From a virus: DNA of 42,891 nucleotides. The stretch is from IMG/VR virus record IMGVR_UViG_3300025141_000214, positions 1-42,891 of that record. The stretch is one strand, 5' to 3'. The position numbers and the translations under genes were made by a program. Within the stretch, counting starts at the first letter, position 1, and every line of letters begins with the position of its first letter. A model generated the notes under the pieces. The model was not told where the DNA came from. It was given only the letters and a program-made list of their open reading frames with translations, and made no database searches. Below are positions 1 to 5,559 of this stretch, one piece after another.

Positions 1-101
1 TTGAATAAGGTTGAAACATACAATAGACTCGTGGTGAGTTTGTAAAACGGTTCGAAACGTGAGTATGACTGATGGGGGTTCGAATCCCTCCATTGCCACC
101 A
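1..101 (+). ncRNA. 3' end of a tRNA- or tmRNA-like RNA (5' part not in window)
   Basis: A clear T arm is visible: stem GGGGG (74-78), loop TTCGAAT (79-85), stem CCCTC (86-90), followed by a 7-nt acceptor strand CATTGCC (91-97), discriminator A and an encoded CCA (99-101). The matching 5' acceptor strand (GGCAATG or a wobble version) is absent from bases 1-73, and no anticodon arm with a short variable loop can be drawn, so this is not a complete ordinary tRNA. A 6-bp hairpin pairs 25-30 with 36-41. GTAAAA at 42 begins 37 nt before the T loop, the same spacing as in the tmRNA at 14198-14522, so a second tmRNA-like molecule starting upstream is a reasonable guess. A tRNA whose 5' half lies elsewhere is the alternative. 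Confidence 0.6.
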
Positions 102-133
102 ATTAAAATTGAAGTAAATTAAAAATAAAAAAT

Positions 134-334
134 ATGAGTGATAAAATGAAAATATATAATGAGTTGGTTGAGGCGTGTAAAGAGCCAGTGAGGGATGCAG
201 ATAAAATTGCCAGACTATACACGATGTGTGTATGTGTTCATGGTATGGAGTTAAACGTTAGGGATTACCAAGACCCAAACAGAAAACCTGATTTGGAAAA
301 GAAAACTTGGAAAGAATGGGCTCAAGGCTTTTAA
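134..334 (+). CDS. Small hypothetical protein, 66 aa
   Basis: Not recognised. Soluble, mixed-charge protein beginning MSDKMKIYNELVEACKE, with no signal peptide or membrane segment. The start follows an A-rich leader (AAAAATAAAAAAT) without a Shine-Dalgarno site, the usual initiation context in this window. Its first five residues, MSDKM, match those of the gene at 7304, and the DNA is the same over the first five codons. It sits directly after the tRNA-like RNA, and the next promoter overlaps its stop codon. Confidence 0.7.
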   Translation: MSDKMKIYNELVEACKEPVRDADKIARLYTMCVCVHGMELNVRDYQDPNRKPDLEKKTWKEWAQGF

Positions 335-386
335 CAAAACCTTAACACTTTTAATTTGGAAATATGCAAGAATTGTCGTATATTAG
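331..386 (+). promoter_or_regulatory. Phage-type promoter with phased TTAACA boxes (copy 1)
   Basis: TTAACA boxes at 331-336 and 342-347 (11 bp apart), TTTG at 355-358, then exactly 20 nt to TATATTAG at 379-386. Downstream is the sequence GTAAGGTTG plus a G-rich stretch shared with other copies. It should drive the small genes from 438 onwards. Five more copies with the same geometry occur in the window. Confidence 0.8.
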
Positions 387-437
387 TAGTGTAAGGTTGT
401 TAGGGGAGATGGATTTAAAAAATAAAAATTAAAAATT

Positions 438-695
438 ATGGTTGATAAGTTTAGATATTTGCATTCGGTAGGTTGTTATTTCAACGTTGATACTCTTGAG
501 GTATCTGCGTATTCTCCGTATGACCCACTTGCAGAAGGTATGGGTACTAATGTGGCTGATTGTGATGATGAGTGGTGGTCAAGATTATCAGAGGTTGATA
601 TGGATACGGTGGCCAATGCCACTAACGAGTATTACGGTGGTGGATTACCTGACGATGCATATGAGAAGTATGTAGCGAATTTGAATTGGAATTAA
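438..695 (+). CDS. Small acidic hypothetical protein, 85 aa
   Basis: Not recognised. An acidic soluble protein with several aromatic residues (YNVD, DDEWW, NEYYGGG) and no membrane segment. The ATG follows the A-rich leader AAAAATTAAAAATT. It is the first gene after the phased TTAACA promoter at 331-386, with a roughly 50-nt untranslated leader. Other frames over this stretch are shadows. Confidence 0.7.
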   Translation: MVDKFRYLHSVGCYFNVDTLEVSAYSPYDPLAEGMGTNVADCDDEWWSRLSEVDMDTVANATNEYYGGGLPDDAYEKYVANLNWN

Positions 696-705
696 AAAAT
701 ATAAA

Positions 706-894
706 ATGAAAGACACGAAGTTAAATTTAAACCCTAAGCGGTTAATCACGTTTGAGAGACGAATCTTAAACCAAATGAAAAAGAACATAAGAGAGGCTCG
801 TTGGGATGGCGAATATGATTATGTAATATGGTTGGAGAATAGATTGGAGTGGAACAAAAAGATATTAAAGAAGAAAATTGCAAAAATGAAGTAA
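706..894 (+). CDS. Small basic, helix-rich hypothetical protein, 62 aa
   Basis: Not recognised. A strongly basic protein that looks mostly helical (LITFERRILNQMKKNIREAR, then a Lys-rich C-terminus KKILKKKIAKMK). It starts 10 nt after the previous stop, so it belongs to the same operon. The charge pattern would suit nucleic acid or partner-protein binding, but nothing specific can be assigned. Confidence 0.65.
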   Translation: MKDTKLNLNPKRLITFERRILNQMKKNIREARWDGEYDYVIWLENRLEWNKKILKKKIAKMK

Positions 895-929
895 AAAATA
901 ATTAGTTAAATAATAAAACATATAGTAGT

Positions 930-1169
930 ATGAATGAGTATAGGTATAGTAGGTATAGAGAGAACTATCCAAATGGTTATTATCCAAAGTTAGAATATTG
1001 GAACACAGTATTAAAGATAGCCATTAAACAAGAAGATACAGAGGCAGTACTACGTGCTGCAAAGAAAATAGATTACTTCGCCAATAAGCAGTTAGAGAGG
1101 GATTACTTGGAAGACCAAGCCGATTCCCAATTGGCTATCCAGAAAGATAGTGGCGAAGATTGGTGTTAG
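930..1169 (+). CDS. Small hypothetical protein, 79 aa
   Basis: Not recognised. Tyr-rich N-terminus (MNEYRYSRYRENYPNGYYPK), followed by a helix-like segment (VLKIAIKQEDTEAVLRAAKK) resembling one short helical repeat, and an acidic end. It is the last gene of the first small-gene operon; the GC-rich RNA candidate begins 31 nt after its stop. Confidence 0.65.
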   Translation: MNEYRYSRYRENYPNGYYPKLEYWNTVLKIAIKQEDTEAVLRAAKKIDYFANKQLERDYLEDQADSQLAIQKDSGEDWC

Positions 1170-1200
1170 ACATAATTTCATTTTTTTTATAGTTTATTTT

Positions 1201-1324
1201 CAACCAACAGAATGTGGTAAGTCGGCCACTAACAAAACATGGAGGTTAACTGGTTCCACTAGCGTAAGTACGTACCACAAGGGACGCGGCCAAGATGTGG
1301 CTCATATTCGGTTGGTTGTTTTTT
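1201..1324 (+). ncRNA. Candidate structured RNA with long closing stem and U-tract
   Basis: A gene-free, GC-rich patch (about 48% G+C by hand count over 1201-1320, clearly above the genes around it). Helix P1 pairs CAACCAAC (1201-1208) with GTTGGTTG (1311-1318) and, after a single A.G mismatch, GAATGTG (1210-1216) with CATATTC (1303-1309). P2 pairs GGCCAC (1224-1229) with GTGGCT (1297-1302) across a 7-nt bulge. P3 pairs GTTCC (1253-1257) with GGGAC (1281-1285). P1 is followed by six T (1319-1324), so the molecule may end like an intrinsic terminator. No known family is recognised. It could be a free small RNA, a 6S-like rod, or a leader element for the gene at 1509. Confidence 0.6.
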
Positions 1325-1508
1325 CTCCAAGGGGGGGGGCATAGTTTCTTGTAACCCCAAGAGAATCAACCGCTTGCAAAGGGCTTTATTACGTTTTTAT
1401 ATCGAGGTCGCTTTTTTCTCCCTATGAAAACCTATTTGGAAGCATATATAGTATATAAAATAATGTTAGATAAAAATAAATTTGTATATATAATTAAACA
1501 AACCAAAG
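1325..1508 (+). other. Non-coding region with G9 tract, a second hairpin and the leader of the 1509 gene
   Basis: No gene is seen. Nine consecutive G (1331-1339) can pair through four of them with CCCC at 1355-1358, extended by TCTC (1324-1327) with GAGA (1361-1364). CAACCG at 1367-1372 is complementary to CGGTTG at 1309-1314, the 3' arm of the upstream closing stem, so an alternative fold is possible. The stretch from about 1400 becomes AT-rich and probably holds the promoter or leader of the next gene, but no TTG-N20-TATATT element with good spacing was found. Confidence 0.4.
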
Positions 1509-1982
1509 ATGAATAAGACGATAAGTAAAGACACGTTATTCGATTTATTAAAAACCAATAAATCAGAAAATATTAAAAAGGTAAAAAAATTATCAGAAGA
1601 AAATGGTATTCCTATTAAGGATTTACTAATTGATTATTTTGAATTATATGGGGCCCCGTACTTTAAAGTATTAAAGAACGGTGCAGGATTTCCCAAAGAG
1701 ATGATACATCATATTTTAGCTAGAATATTTGGCCCGAATATTATAGTAAGGGGTAAAGAAATTAGACATAAACATTTACCGTGGCGTACAAGTAAATTAT
1801 ATAGTGAAGGCCGGGGTGGTAGTTATTGGACATGGGAGTATGATGAACAAGGTAGAAACACATTCCATTCCCACACCAAGCCGTATACAAATGTATATGG
1901 TTATTGGGTAAAAAATACATATGTTGGGGATGAGATGCATAAAGAATTACACGATGGTATGAAGTTTAAATTTTATAATTAA
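1509..1982 (+). CDS. Hypothetical protein, 157 aa
   Basis: Not recognised. N-terminal third is Lys/Glu-rich and helical (SENIKKVKKLSEENGIPIKD); the C-terminal two thirds are aromatic and His-rich (HHILARIFG, GGSYWTWEYDEQGR, HSHTKPYTNVYGYW), suggesting a compact beta-rich domain. A short HTH-like stretch near residues 20-40 is possible but not convincing. No signal peptide. It is the largest gene in the first 3.5 kb and the first after the structured RNA. Confidence 0.65.
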   Translation: MNKTISKDTLFDLLKTNKSENIKKVKKLSEENGIPIKDLLIDYFELYGAPYFKVLKNGAGFPKEMIHHILARIFGPNIIVRGKEIRHKHLPWRTSKLYSEGRGGSYWTWEYDEQGRNTFHSHTKPYTNVYGYWVKNTYVGDEMHKELHDGMKFKFYN

Positions 1983-1985
1983 ACG

Positions 1986-2096
1986 ATGACAAGACTAATA
2001 CACCAATTGTACTACGATGGTAAAATTACAGTAGAGGTGGCTCAGTTACTTTTAGAGGCTCTTCGTAAGTCCAAAGAAAAACGAAAATATTATTAA
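1986..2096 (+). CDS. Micro-protein, 36 aa
   Basis: A 36-residue ORF (MTRLIHQLYYDGKITVEVAQ...) squeezed between two genes: it starts 3 nt after one stop and its own stop abuts the next ATG at 2097. The sequence reads as two short helices with a basic C-terminus (KSKEKRKYY). The tight packing with no wasted bases supports translation; function unknown. Confidence 0.5.
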   Translation: MTRLIHQLYYDGKITVEVAQLLLEALRKSKEKRKYY

Positions 2097-2381
2097 ATGC
2101 GTAGACAGATACAACAACGACATTGGGATGTAATACTGAAAATGGCTAACTGCCCAAACCTTGAATGGGGTTATAGTGTCGGCTATCTAAAGTATAAAAT
2201 CTCTATGTTTGCACCGTATAAATCTCTTGTGAAAATCGTTATTGAGAAGGGGGTGGGTAAGAACTATGAAATCAAAAGCCATGACTTGACTTTACATTCA
2301 CGAGTTAGTGTAATTACATGGGATGTGTTGAAGAGTGGGTTTGAGGAATGGAAACAACAAGTACTAACAGAGAATTTTTAA
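2097..2381 (+). CDS. Small basic hypothetical protein, 94 aa
   Basis: Not recognised. Begins MRRQIQQRHWDVILKMANCP. Mixed alpha/beta pattern with a basic N-terminus and a C-terminal helix (VLKSGFEEWKQQVL). No signal peptide or membrane segment. The start directly follows the stop of the 36-residue ORF, consistent with coupled translation. Confidence 0.65.
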   Translation: MRRQIQQRHWDVILKMANCPNLEWGYSVGYLKYKISMFAPYKSLVKIVIEKGVGKNYEIKSHDLTLHSRVSVITWDVLKSGFEEWKQQVLTENF

Positions 2382-2406
2382 ATGAAGTAAAACAAAGTGA
2401 GGTTAC

Positions 2407-2646
2407 ATGACTAAGAATCAGTTTAAGAATATATTGAAAGAAGGTTGGTGGATACAAGTTTCGCCTCTTGCAAGAAAAGAACCCACAGAATGGCTCATTG
2501 CCATTTACAGAAAAGGAAAGACGAGTTGGATTACAGAGATTACGAAGGATGGGTTTGATGACCCATTTGAAGCACATCAGTGGGCAATGAACTTTATTTA
2601 TGATTACAAATATAAAAAAAGAAAGAAAGAAAGGAGTGGTGTATGA
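2407..2646 (+). CDS. Small hypothetical protein, 79 aa
   Basis: Not recognised. Aromatic-rich small domain (KEGWWIQVSPLARKEPTEWL, then an EAHQWAMNFIYDYKYK helix) ending in a Lys-rich tail. The weak purine run GTGAGG precedes the start. Its last four bases overlap the ATG of the membrane micro-protein at 2643. Confidence 0.65.
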   Translation: MTKNQFKNILKEGWWIQVSPLARKEPTEWLIAIYRKGKTSWITEITKDGFDDPFEAHQWAMNFIYDYKYKKRKKERSGV

Positions 2647-2762
2647 AGTCATTGTTTATAGTAATGTTGGCATTAGCAGGAGTTTTAGTATTTTGTTGCA
2701 TTACAATGTACACAGCAGGATTCATATTCGGAATATATAAACAATTTAAAAATAAAAAATAG
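2643..2762 (+). CDS. Single-pass membrane micro-protein, 39 aa
   Basis: Starts ATGA-style, overlapping the stop of the gene at 2407. Almost the whole protein is one hydrophobic segment (SLFIVMLALAGVLVFCCITM, then YTAGFIFGIY) ending in a basic KQFKNKK tail, which predicts a small inner-membrane protein with a cytoplasmic C-terminus. Such proteins are common in phage early regions and are often involved in membrane interference or superinfection exclusion, but no specific role can be assigned. Confidence 0.6.
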   Translation: MKSLFIVMLALAGVLVFCCITMYTAGFIFGIYKQFKNKK

Positions 2763-2769
2763 AAATGTT

Positions 2770-3006
2770 ATGAAAGAGGAATGGTATAACACAAAAGACA
2801 CAGGTAGAGCAGTAGACTATCTAATGGATAATCATGCTAAACTGCACACTCGTATTATGAAAAATGAAAATGAACGAGCTGAACAAGATGCACAAAACAG
2901 AATCAAGATTACTAAAATGGAGAACGAAGTAAATGAACTAAAGTTCTGTGTTTATGCCTTGATGTTCTTGAATACTTGCATATTGATGGCAATGGCATTC
3001 TCTTAA
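2770..3006 (+). CDS. Small coiled-coil protein with C-terminal membrane anchor, 78 aa
   Basis: Residues about 20-57 form a heptad-like helix rich in Glu/Lys/Asn (IMKNENERAEQDAQNRIKIT). The last 20 residues (FCVYALMFLNTCILMAMAFS) are a hydrophobic tail anchor with almost nothing after it. This predicts a cytoplasmic coiled coil tethered to the inner membrane. It follows the micro-membrane protein by 7 nt, so the two are probably co-expressed. Confidence 0.65.
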   Translation: MKEEWYNTKDTGRAVDYLMDNHAKLHTRIMKNENERAEQDAQNRIKITKMENEVNELKFCVYALMFLNTCILMAMAFS

Positions 3007-3016
3007 AAAATAAATT

Positions 3017-3199
3017 ATGAAAAAGATTAGAAAAGCAGAAAAGGTTTATGCAAGGTTCGCCTTCTCAGATATGGTTGTGACCTTAGAGGATACGGAAAAC
3101 AATGACATTCGTCTAACCCAAGACGAATGTTTCTTGGTCGGATATGAGGATGAAGAAGGTGATGAGTGTGAAGAGGATGGAACGTACTTAAACCAATAA
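3017..3199 (+). CDS. Small acidic hypothetical protein, 60 aa
   Basis: Not recognised. Basic first ten residues (MKKIRKAEKV), a short beta-like core (YARFAFSDMVVTLEDTE) and a very acidic C-terminus (EDEEGDECEEDG). A-rich leader AAAAAATAAATT before the ATG. Acidic small proteins of this kind can act as DNA mimics, but there is no direct sign of that here. Confidence 0.6.
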   Translation: MKKIRKAEKVYARFAFSDMVVTLEDTENNDIRLTQDECFLVGYEDEEGDECEEDGTYLNQ

Positions 3200-3216
3200 T
3201 TAACCAAAAATAAATT

Positions 3217-3390
3217 ATGAAAAAGATGAGTAAAGAAGAAATTACACAAACAATAATGTTTATTAATACATTAGGTTATTATCAATGTTATGAAGCAGTA
3301 AAAGAATGGTTCAAGTGGGATGATAGAACTACTAAGACTAATCTAAAATTTGTATTAGAGATGATAAAAAACAAACCAAAACAAAGATGA
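3217..3390 (+). CDS. Small hypothetical protein, 57 aa
   Basis: Not recognised. Reads MKKMSKEEITQTIMFINTLG and continues as a helical, aromatic-containing protein (YEAVKEWFKWDDR) with a basic end. The leader AACCAAAAATAAATT is A-rich, like that of the previous gene. Its stop TGA overlaps the next ATG (ATGA at 3387), indicating coupled translation. Confidence 0.55.
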   Translation: MKKMSKEEITQTIMFINTLGYYQCYEAVKEWFKWDDRTTKTNLKFVLEMIKNKPKQR

Positions 3391-3497
3391 GTAAATCAAT
3401 GCTTATAGTAATATGCATAATTTTCGGATTTAAATTCTTAGTGCTGTTAATAGGCACTCTATTAAATATAAACAAAATTTTAAACAAAGATGAATAA
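3387..3497 (+). CDS. Single-pass membrane micro-protein, 36 aa
   Basis: ATGA overlap with the preceding stop. The segment SMLIVICIIFGFKFLVLLIG is a complete membrane helix, followed by a short polar tail (NINKILNKDE). The 3' end overlaps the next start at 3490 by 8 nt. It is the second micro-membrane protein in 1 kb; function unknown. Confidence 0.55.
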   Translation: MSKSMLIVICIIFGFKFLVLLIGTLLNINKILNKDE

Positions 3498-3675
3498 AAC
3501 ACTATTTTTCGCAATGGTAACTTTAATGGTAGTCGTATCGTTCAGTTGCCGTTCTACTAAGAAAGGGTGTAATGGTAATGGTAGTTGGTATGGAAACCGC
3601 AACCTATCCCTGCATTCAGATACAATCGATTCTATAAACAATATAAATACATACGCTATATGCAAACAACATTAG
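3490..3675 (+). CDS. Small lipoprotein-like exported protein, 61 aa
   Basis: The N-terminus (MNKTLFFAMVTLMVVVSFSC) is a short basic start, a hydrophobic core and a lipobox-like FSC, predicting lipid attachment at Cys20. The mature part is short, polar and Gly/Asn-rich. It overlaps the micro-membrane ORF at its start and the dUTPase at its end (16 nt). Phage lipoproteins are sometimes superinfection-exclusion factors; that is only a possibility here. Confidence 0.55.
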   Translation: MNKTLFFAMVTLMVVVSFSCRSTKKGCNGNGSWYGNRNLSLHSDTIDSINNINTYAICKQH

Positions 3676-4127
3676 ATTTCCCTAAACGAATTAACTTTAT
3701 TAATTTATCAGATAACGAAGACCCAGAATTCCAGACAAAGGGTTCTGCCGGGTTCGACTTCAGAGCCAATTTAGACCGACCTATTATGTTAGAGTCTGGA
3801 CAATTTAAGGTCATCCCCACCGGCTTGTATTTTGAACTACCTGTGAATGTGGAGCTACAAGTTAGACCACGAAGTGGCTTAGCAGCTAAACATGGTATTA
3901 CTGTTCTTAATTCACCAGGTACAATTGACTCCGACTATAGAGGTGAGGTTGGTGTGATATTAATTAACCATTCGCAGTATGCATATAAGGTGTTACATGG
4001 TGATAGGATTGCGCAAGGGATATTCAATGAAATAAGCGGAAAGGTAGAGGTTGAGTTTAGGAAGGTAATCAAATTGTCGGATACGGAAAGGGGAGTCGGA
4101 GGATTCGGTTCTACGGGCAAGGGGTAA
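3660..4127 (+). CDS. dut: dUTP diphosphatase (dUTPase), trimeric type
   Basis: Hydrolyses dUTP to dUMP and diphosphate, keeping uracil out of phage DNA and supplying dUMP for thymidylate synthesis. All five trimeric-dUTPase motifs are present: I GSAGFDFRA (28-36), II RPRSGLAAKHG (69-79), III PGTIDSDYRGE (86-96, with the catalytic Asp), IV GDRIAQGIF (114-122) and the C-terminal arm V RGVGGFGSTG (144-153). The ATG at 3660 is chosen over one at 3585: the first 25 residues of the longer form do not belong to the family and overlap the lipoprotein-like gene. The resulting 155 aa is a normal family length. The thymidine kinase at 10334 serves the same nucleotide pathway. Confidence 0.95.
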   Translation: MQTTLDFPKRINFINLSDNEDPEFQTKGSAGFDFRANLDRPIMLESGQFKVIPTGLYFELPVNVELQVRPRSGLAAKHGITVLNSPGTIDSDYRGEVGVILINHSQYAYKVLHGDRIAQGIFNEISGKVEVEFRKVIKLSDTERGVGGFGSTGKG

Positions 4128-4189
4128 GCAAATCAACAAATGAAATTTGTAAAACACACTATTAAATTTAAAAATAAAAATTAAAAATT

Positions 4190-4795
4190 ATGAATATATT
4201 TGATGATTCAAGAGAAAGAAAAATAGTAAATGATTTTTGGAATGAAATAACTTCAAGTAATTCTGCGTTCTCAAACGATGATTTTTTATCTGACATAAAG
4301 GTAAATGGTAAATTCCCAATATTAAATGATGGTACTCAATATGGAGTAGACTTGTGTAACGATAAACTCAAGTTTGGTATTGAGGTGGAACGTTCAACGG
4401 CTGAAAAAATGGAAGAAAGTGTTTCTTATAAAATTCCTACCAGAAAAATAAGGTATTGGAATGAATTAAAACAAAAGGTAATTAAATCGTATGATAGAGC
4501 TGCGTATGTTAGTAGACATCATAATGAATATCACGATTATGATATATGGTATGCTAAAGTTATACATGATAGTCCAAGTGATGAAGTTATTGTATGTAGA
4601 GGTGATTTAATTAAAGAGTATATAGATGGTGTTGTAACATATGGAACAAAAAAAGATGGTTCATTAAAGGCTTTACGCAATTATACCTATATACAAATAC
4701 CACTTGATGAGGGTATCAAGAGTGGTAAGATAAAAAGATTTAAGAGAGATAAGAATGATTCTTATAAAGAAGTTGAGCTTGAAAATATAAAATGA
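4190..4795 (+). CDS. Hypothetical protein, possible PD-(D/E)XK-like nuclease, 201 aa
   Basis: Not firmly recognised. YGVDLCNDKLKFGIEVERS (51-69) has the layout of a restriction-endonuclease-fold core, with Asp54 and Glu65-x-Glu67 about 10 residues apart, but the usual Lys of ExK is Glu here. The C-terminal half is a mixed alpha/beta region ending in a Lys-rich tail. It starts after an AAAAATTAAAAATT leader. It lies just upstream of a clear PD-(D/E)XK nuclease and a DUF262-HNH-like protein, which makes a role in a DNA-targeting cassette plausible. Structure prediction would decide. Confidence 0.55.
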   Translation: MNIFDDSRERKIVNDFWNEITSSNSAFSNDDFLSDIKVNGKFPILNDGTQYGVDLCNDKLKFGIEVERSTAEKMEESVSYKIPTRKIRYWNELKQKVIKSYDRAAYVSRHHNEYHDYDIWYAKVIHDSPSDEVIVCRGDLIKEYIDGVVTYGTKKDGSLKALRNYTYIQIPLDEGIKSGKIKRFKRDKNDSYKEVELENIK

Positions 4796-4822
4796 AATTT
4801 CTAATTTTATTTATCACACTTA

Positions 4823-4854
4823 TTTGGAATTGTCAATTATTTTTTGTATATTGT
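4823..4854 (+). promoter_or_regulatory. Host-type promoter TTTG-N20-TATATTGT
   Basis: TTTG 4823-4826, a 20-nt spacer, and TATATTGT 4847-4854, about 38 nt before the nuclease start at 4892. It matches the Bacteroidota housekeeping sigma pattern and lacks the TTAACA boxes of the phage-type promoters. Confidence 0.7.
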
Positions 4855-4891
4855 ATTATAATTAATAACTAAGAATTAAAAATAACAATCT

Positions 4892-5407
4892 ATGAAGTCT
4901 ACGCTTGAACAACTTATACTACCTACACTAAAGGAAGTAACCACGGGTATGAACCGTATTATGAAGGTACATGGTGAAGAGGGAAACCCAATGACCAAGA
5001 AACAATTATCTGAATGTATATCTGGTGTTATAGAAAGTAAAATGGTTACTGTCGCCTCACGACTTGGAATCAATATTACCGCTCCCAAAGTGGATTCTGA
5101 ACCAGACCTTATAGTAGATAGTGTACCCTTAGAAATTAAAACCACATCTGGTAAATCATGGAGAGGTGGTGAGTATTCCAAAAGAAGTTCCGATTATTTA
5201 ATGGTTGTATATGACATCAACGACAATGAGTTTAGTTGGTTCGCATTACACAAGTATCTAAACGAAGAAGATTGGATATCAAGTACGAGTGGTAACTATT
5301 ACGCTACTACTATTACATTAGACTCTATGTTAGATGGTAACATCTTAGTTGGAGATAGAAAAAAGAAACGAGTGTTATGGCATCCAATTTTAGAAAAATT
5401 AAATTAA
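4892..5407 (+). CDS. PD-(D/E)XK (restriction-type) endonuclease, 171 aa
   Basis: Predicted DNA-cutting enzyme of the restriction-endonuclease fold. The catalytic core is SEPDLIVDSVPLEIKTTSG: Asp72 of the PD motif and Glu81-Ile-Lys83 of the ExK motif. It is followed by WRGGEYSKRSSDYLMVVYD, typical of the strand and helix after the core in type II-like nucleases. The N-terminal 65 residues are helical and may bind DNA. No methyltransferase is next to it, so its own genome must be protected by modification or by lack of sites, or it acts in nucleotide scavenging or against competitors. It has its own host-type promoter (4823-4854) and sits in an accessory block. Confidence 0.75.
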   Translation: MKSTLEQLILPTLKEVTTGMNRIMKVHGEEGNPMTKKQLSECISGVIESKMVTVASRLGINITAPKVDSEPDLIVDSVPLEIKTTSGKSWRGGEYSKRSSDYLMVVYDINDNEFSWFALHKYLNEEDWISSTSGNYYATTITLDSMLDGNILVGDRKKKRVLWHPILEKLN

Positions 5408-5413
5408 ACTAAA

Positions 5414-5445
5414 TTTGGAATTGTCAAAAATATTTTGTATATTGT
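5414..5445 (+). promoter_or_regulatory. Host-type promoter TTTG-N20-TATATTGT
   Basis: TTTG 5414-5417, a 20-nt spacer, and TATATTGT 5438-5445. The bases GGAATTGTCAA after TTTG are identical to the promoter at 4823, suggesting duplication or joint acquisition. The leader to the ATG at 5560 is about 110 nt and contains a small hairpin (GATTAC/GTAATC, 5522-5542), an opportunity for post-transcriptional control. Confidence 0.7.
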
Positions 5446-5559
5446 AAATATAATTGGTTGTATAACAAAAAACCAAGGTCAATGGCCGCCAAGAGTCATA
5501 TTATTTATTTTATTAACAGTTGATTACATACTTTAGTAATCTTTAAAAAGCTTTTCATT

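Noticed and set aside
1-101. Complete tRNA gene
   Set aside because: No 5' acceptor strand or anticodon arm could be paired with the 3' part within the window.
1150-1344. Open frame of 64 codons over the GC-rich gap
   Set aside because: It overlaps the previous gene's end, runs through the paired structure and G9 tract, and has no leader or plausible protein composition.
3585-3659. Longer dUTPase start
   Set aside because: The extra 25 residues do not fit the family and overlap the lipoprotein-like gene; ATG 3660 gives the normal length.
4792-4872. Micro-ORF of 26 hydrophobic codons (MKFLILFITLIWNC...)
   Set aside because: It lies over the host-type promoter at 4823-4854 and has no leader; AT-rich DNA gives such hydrophobic frames by chance.
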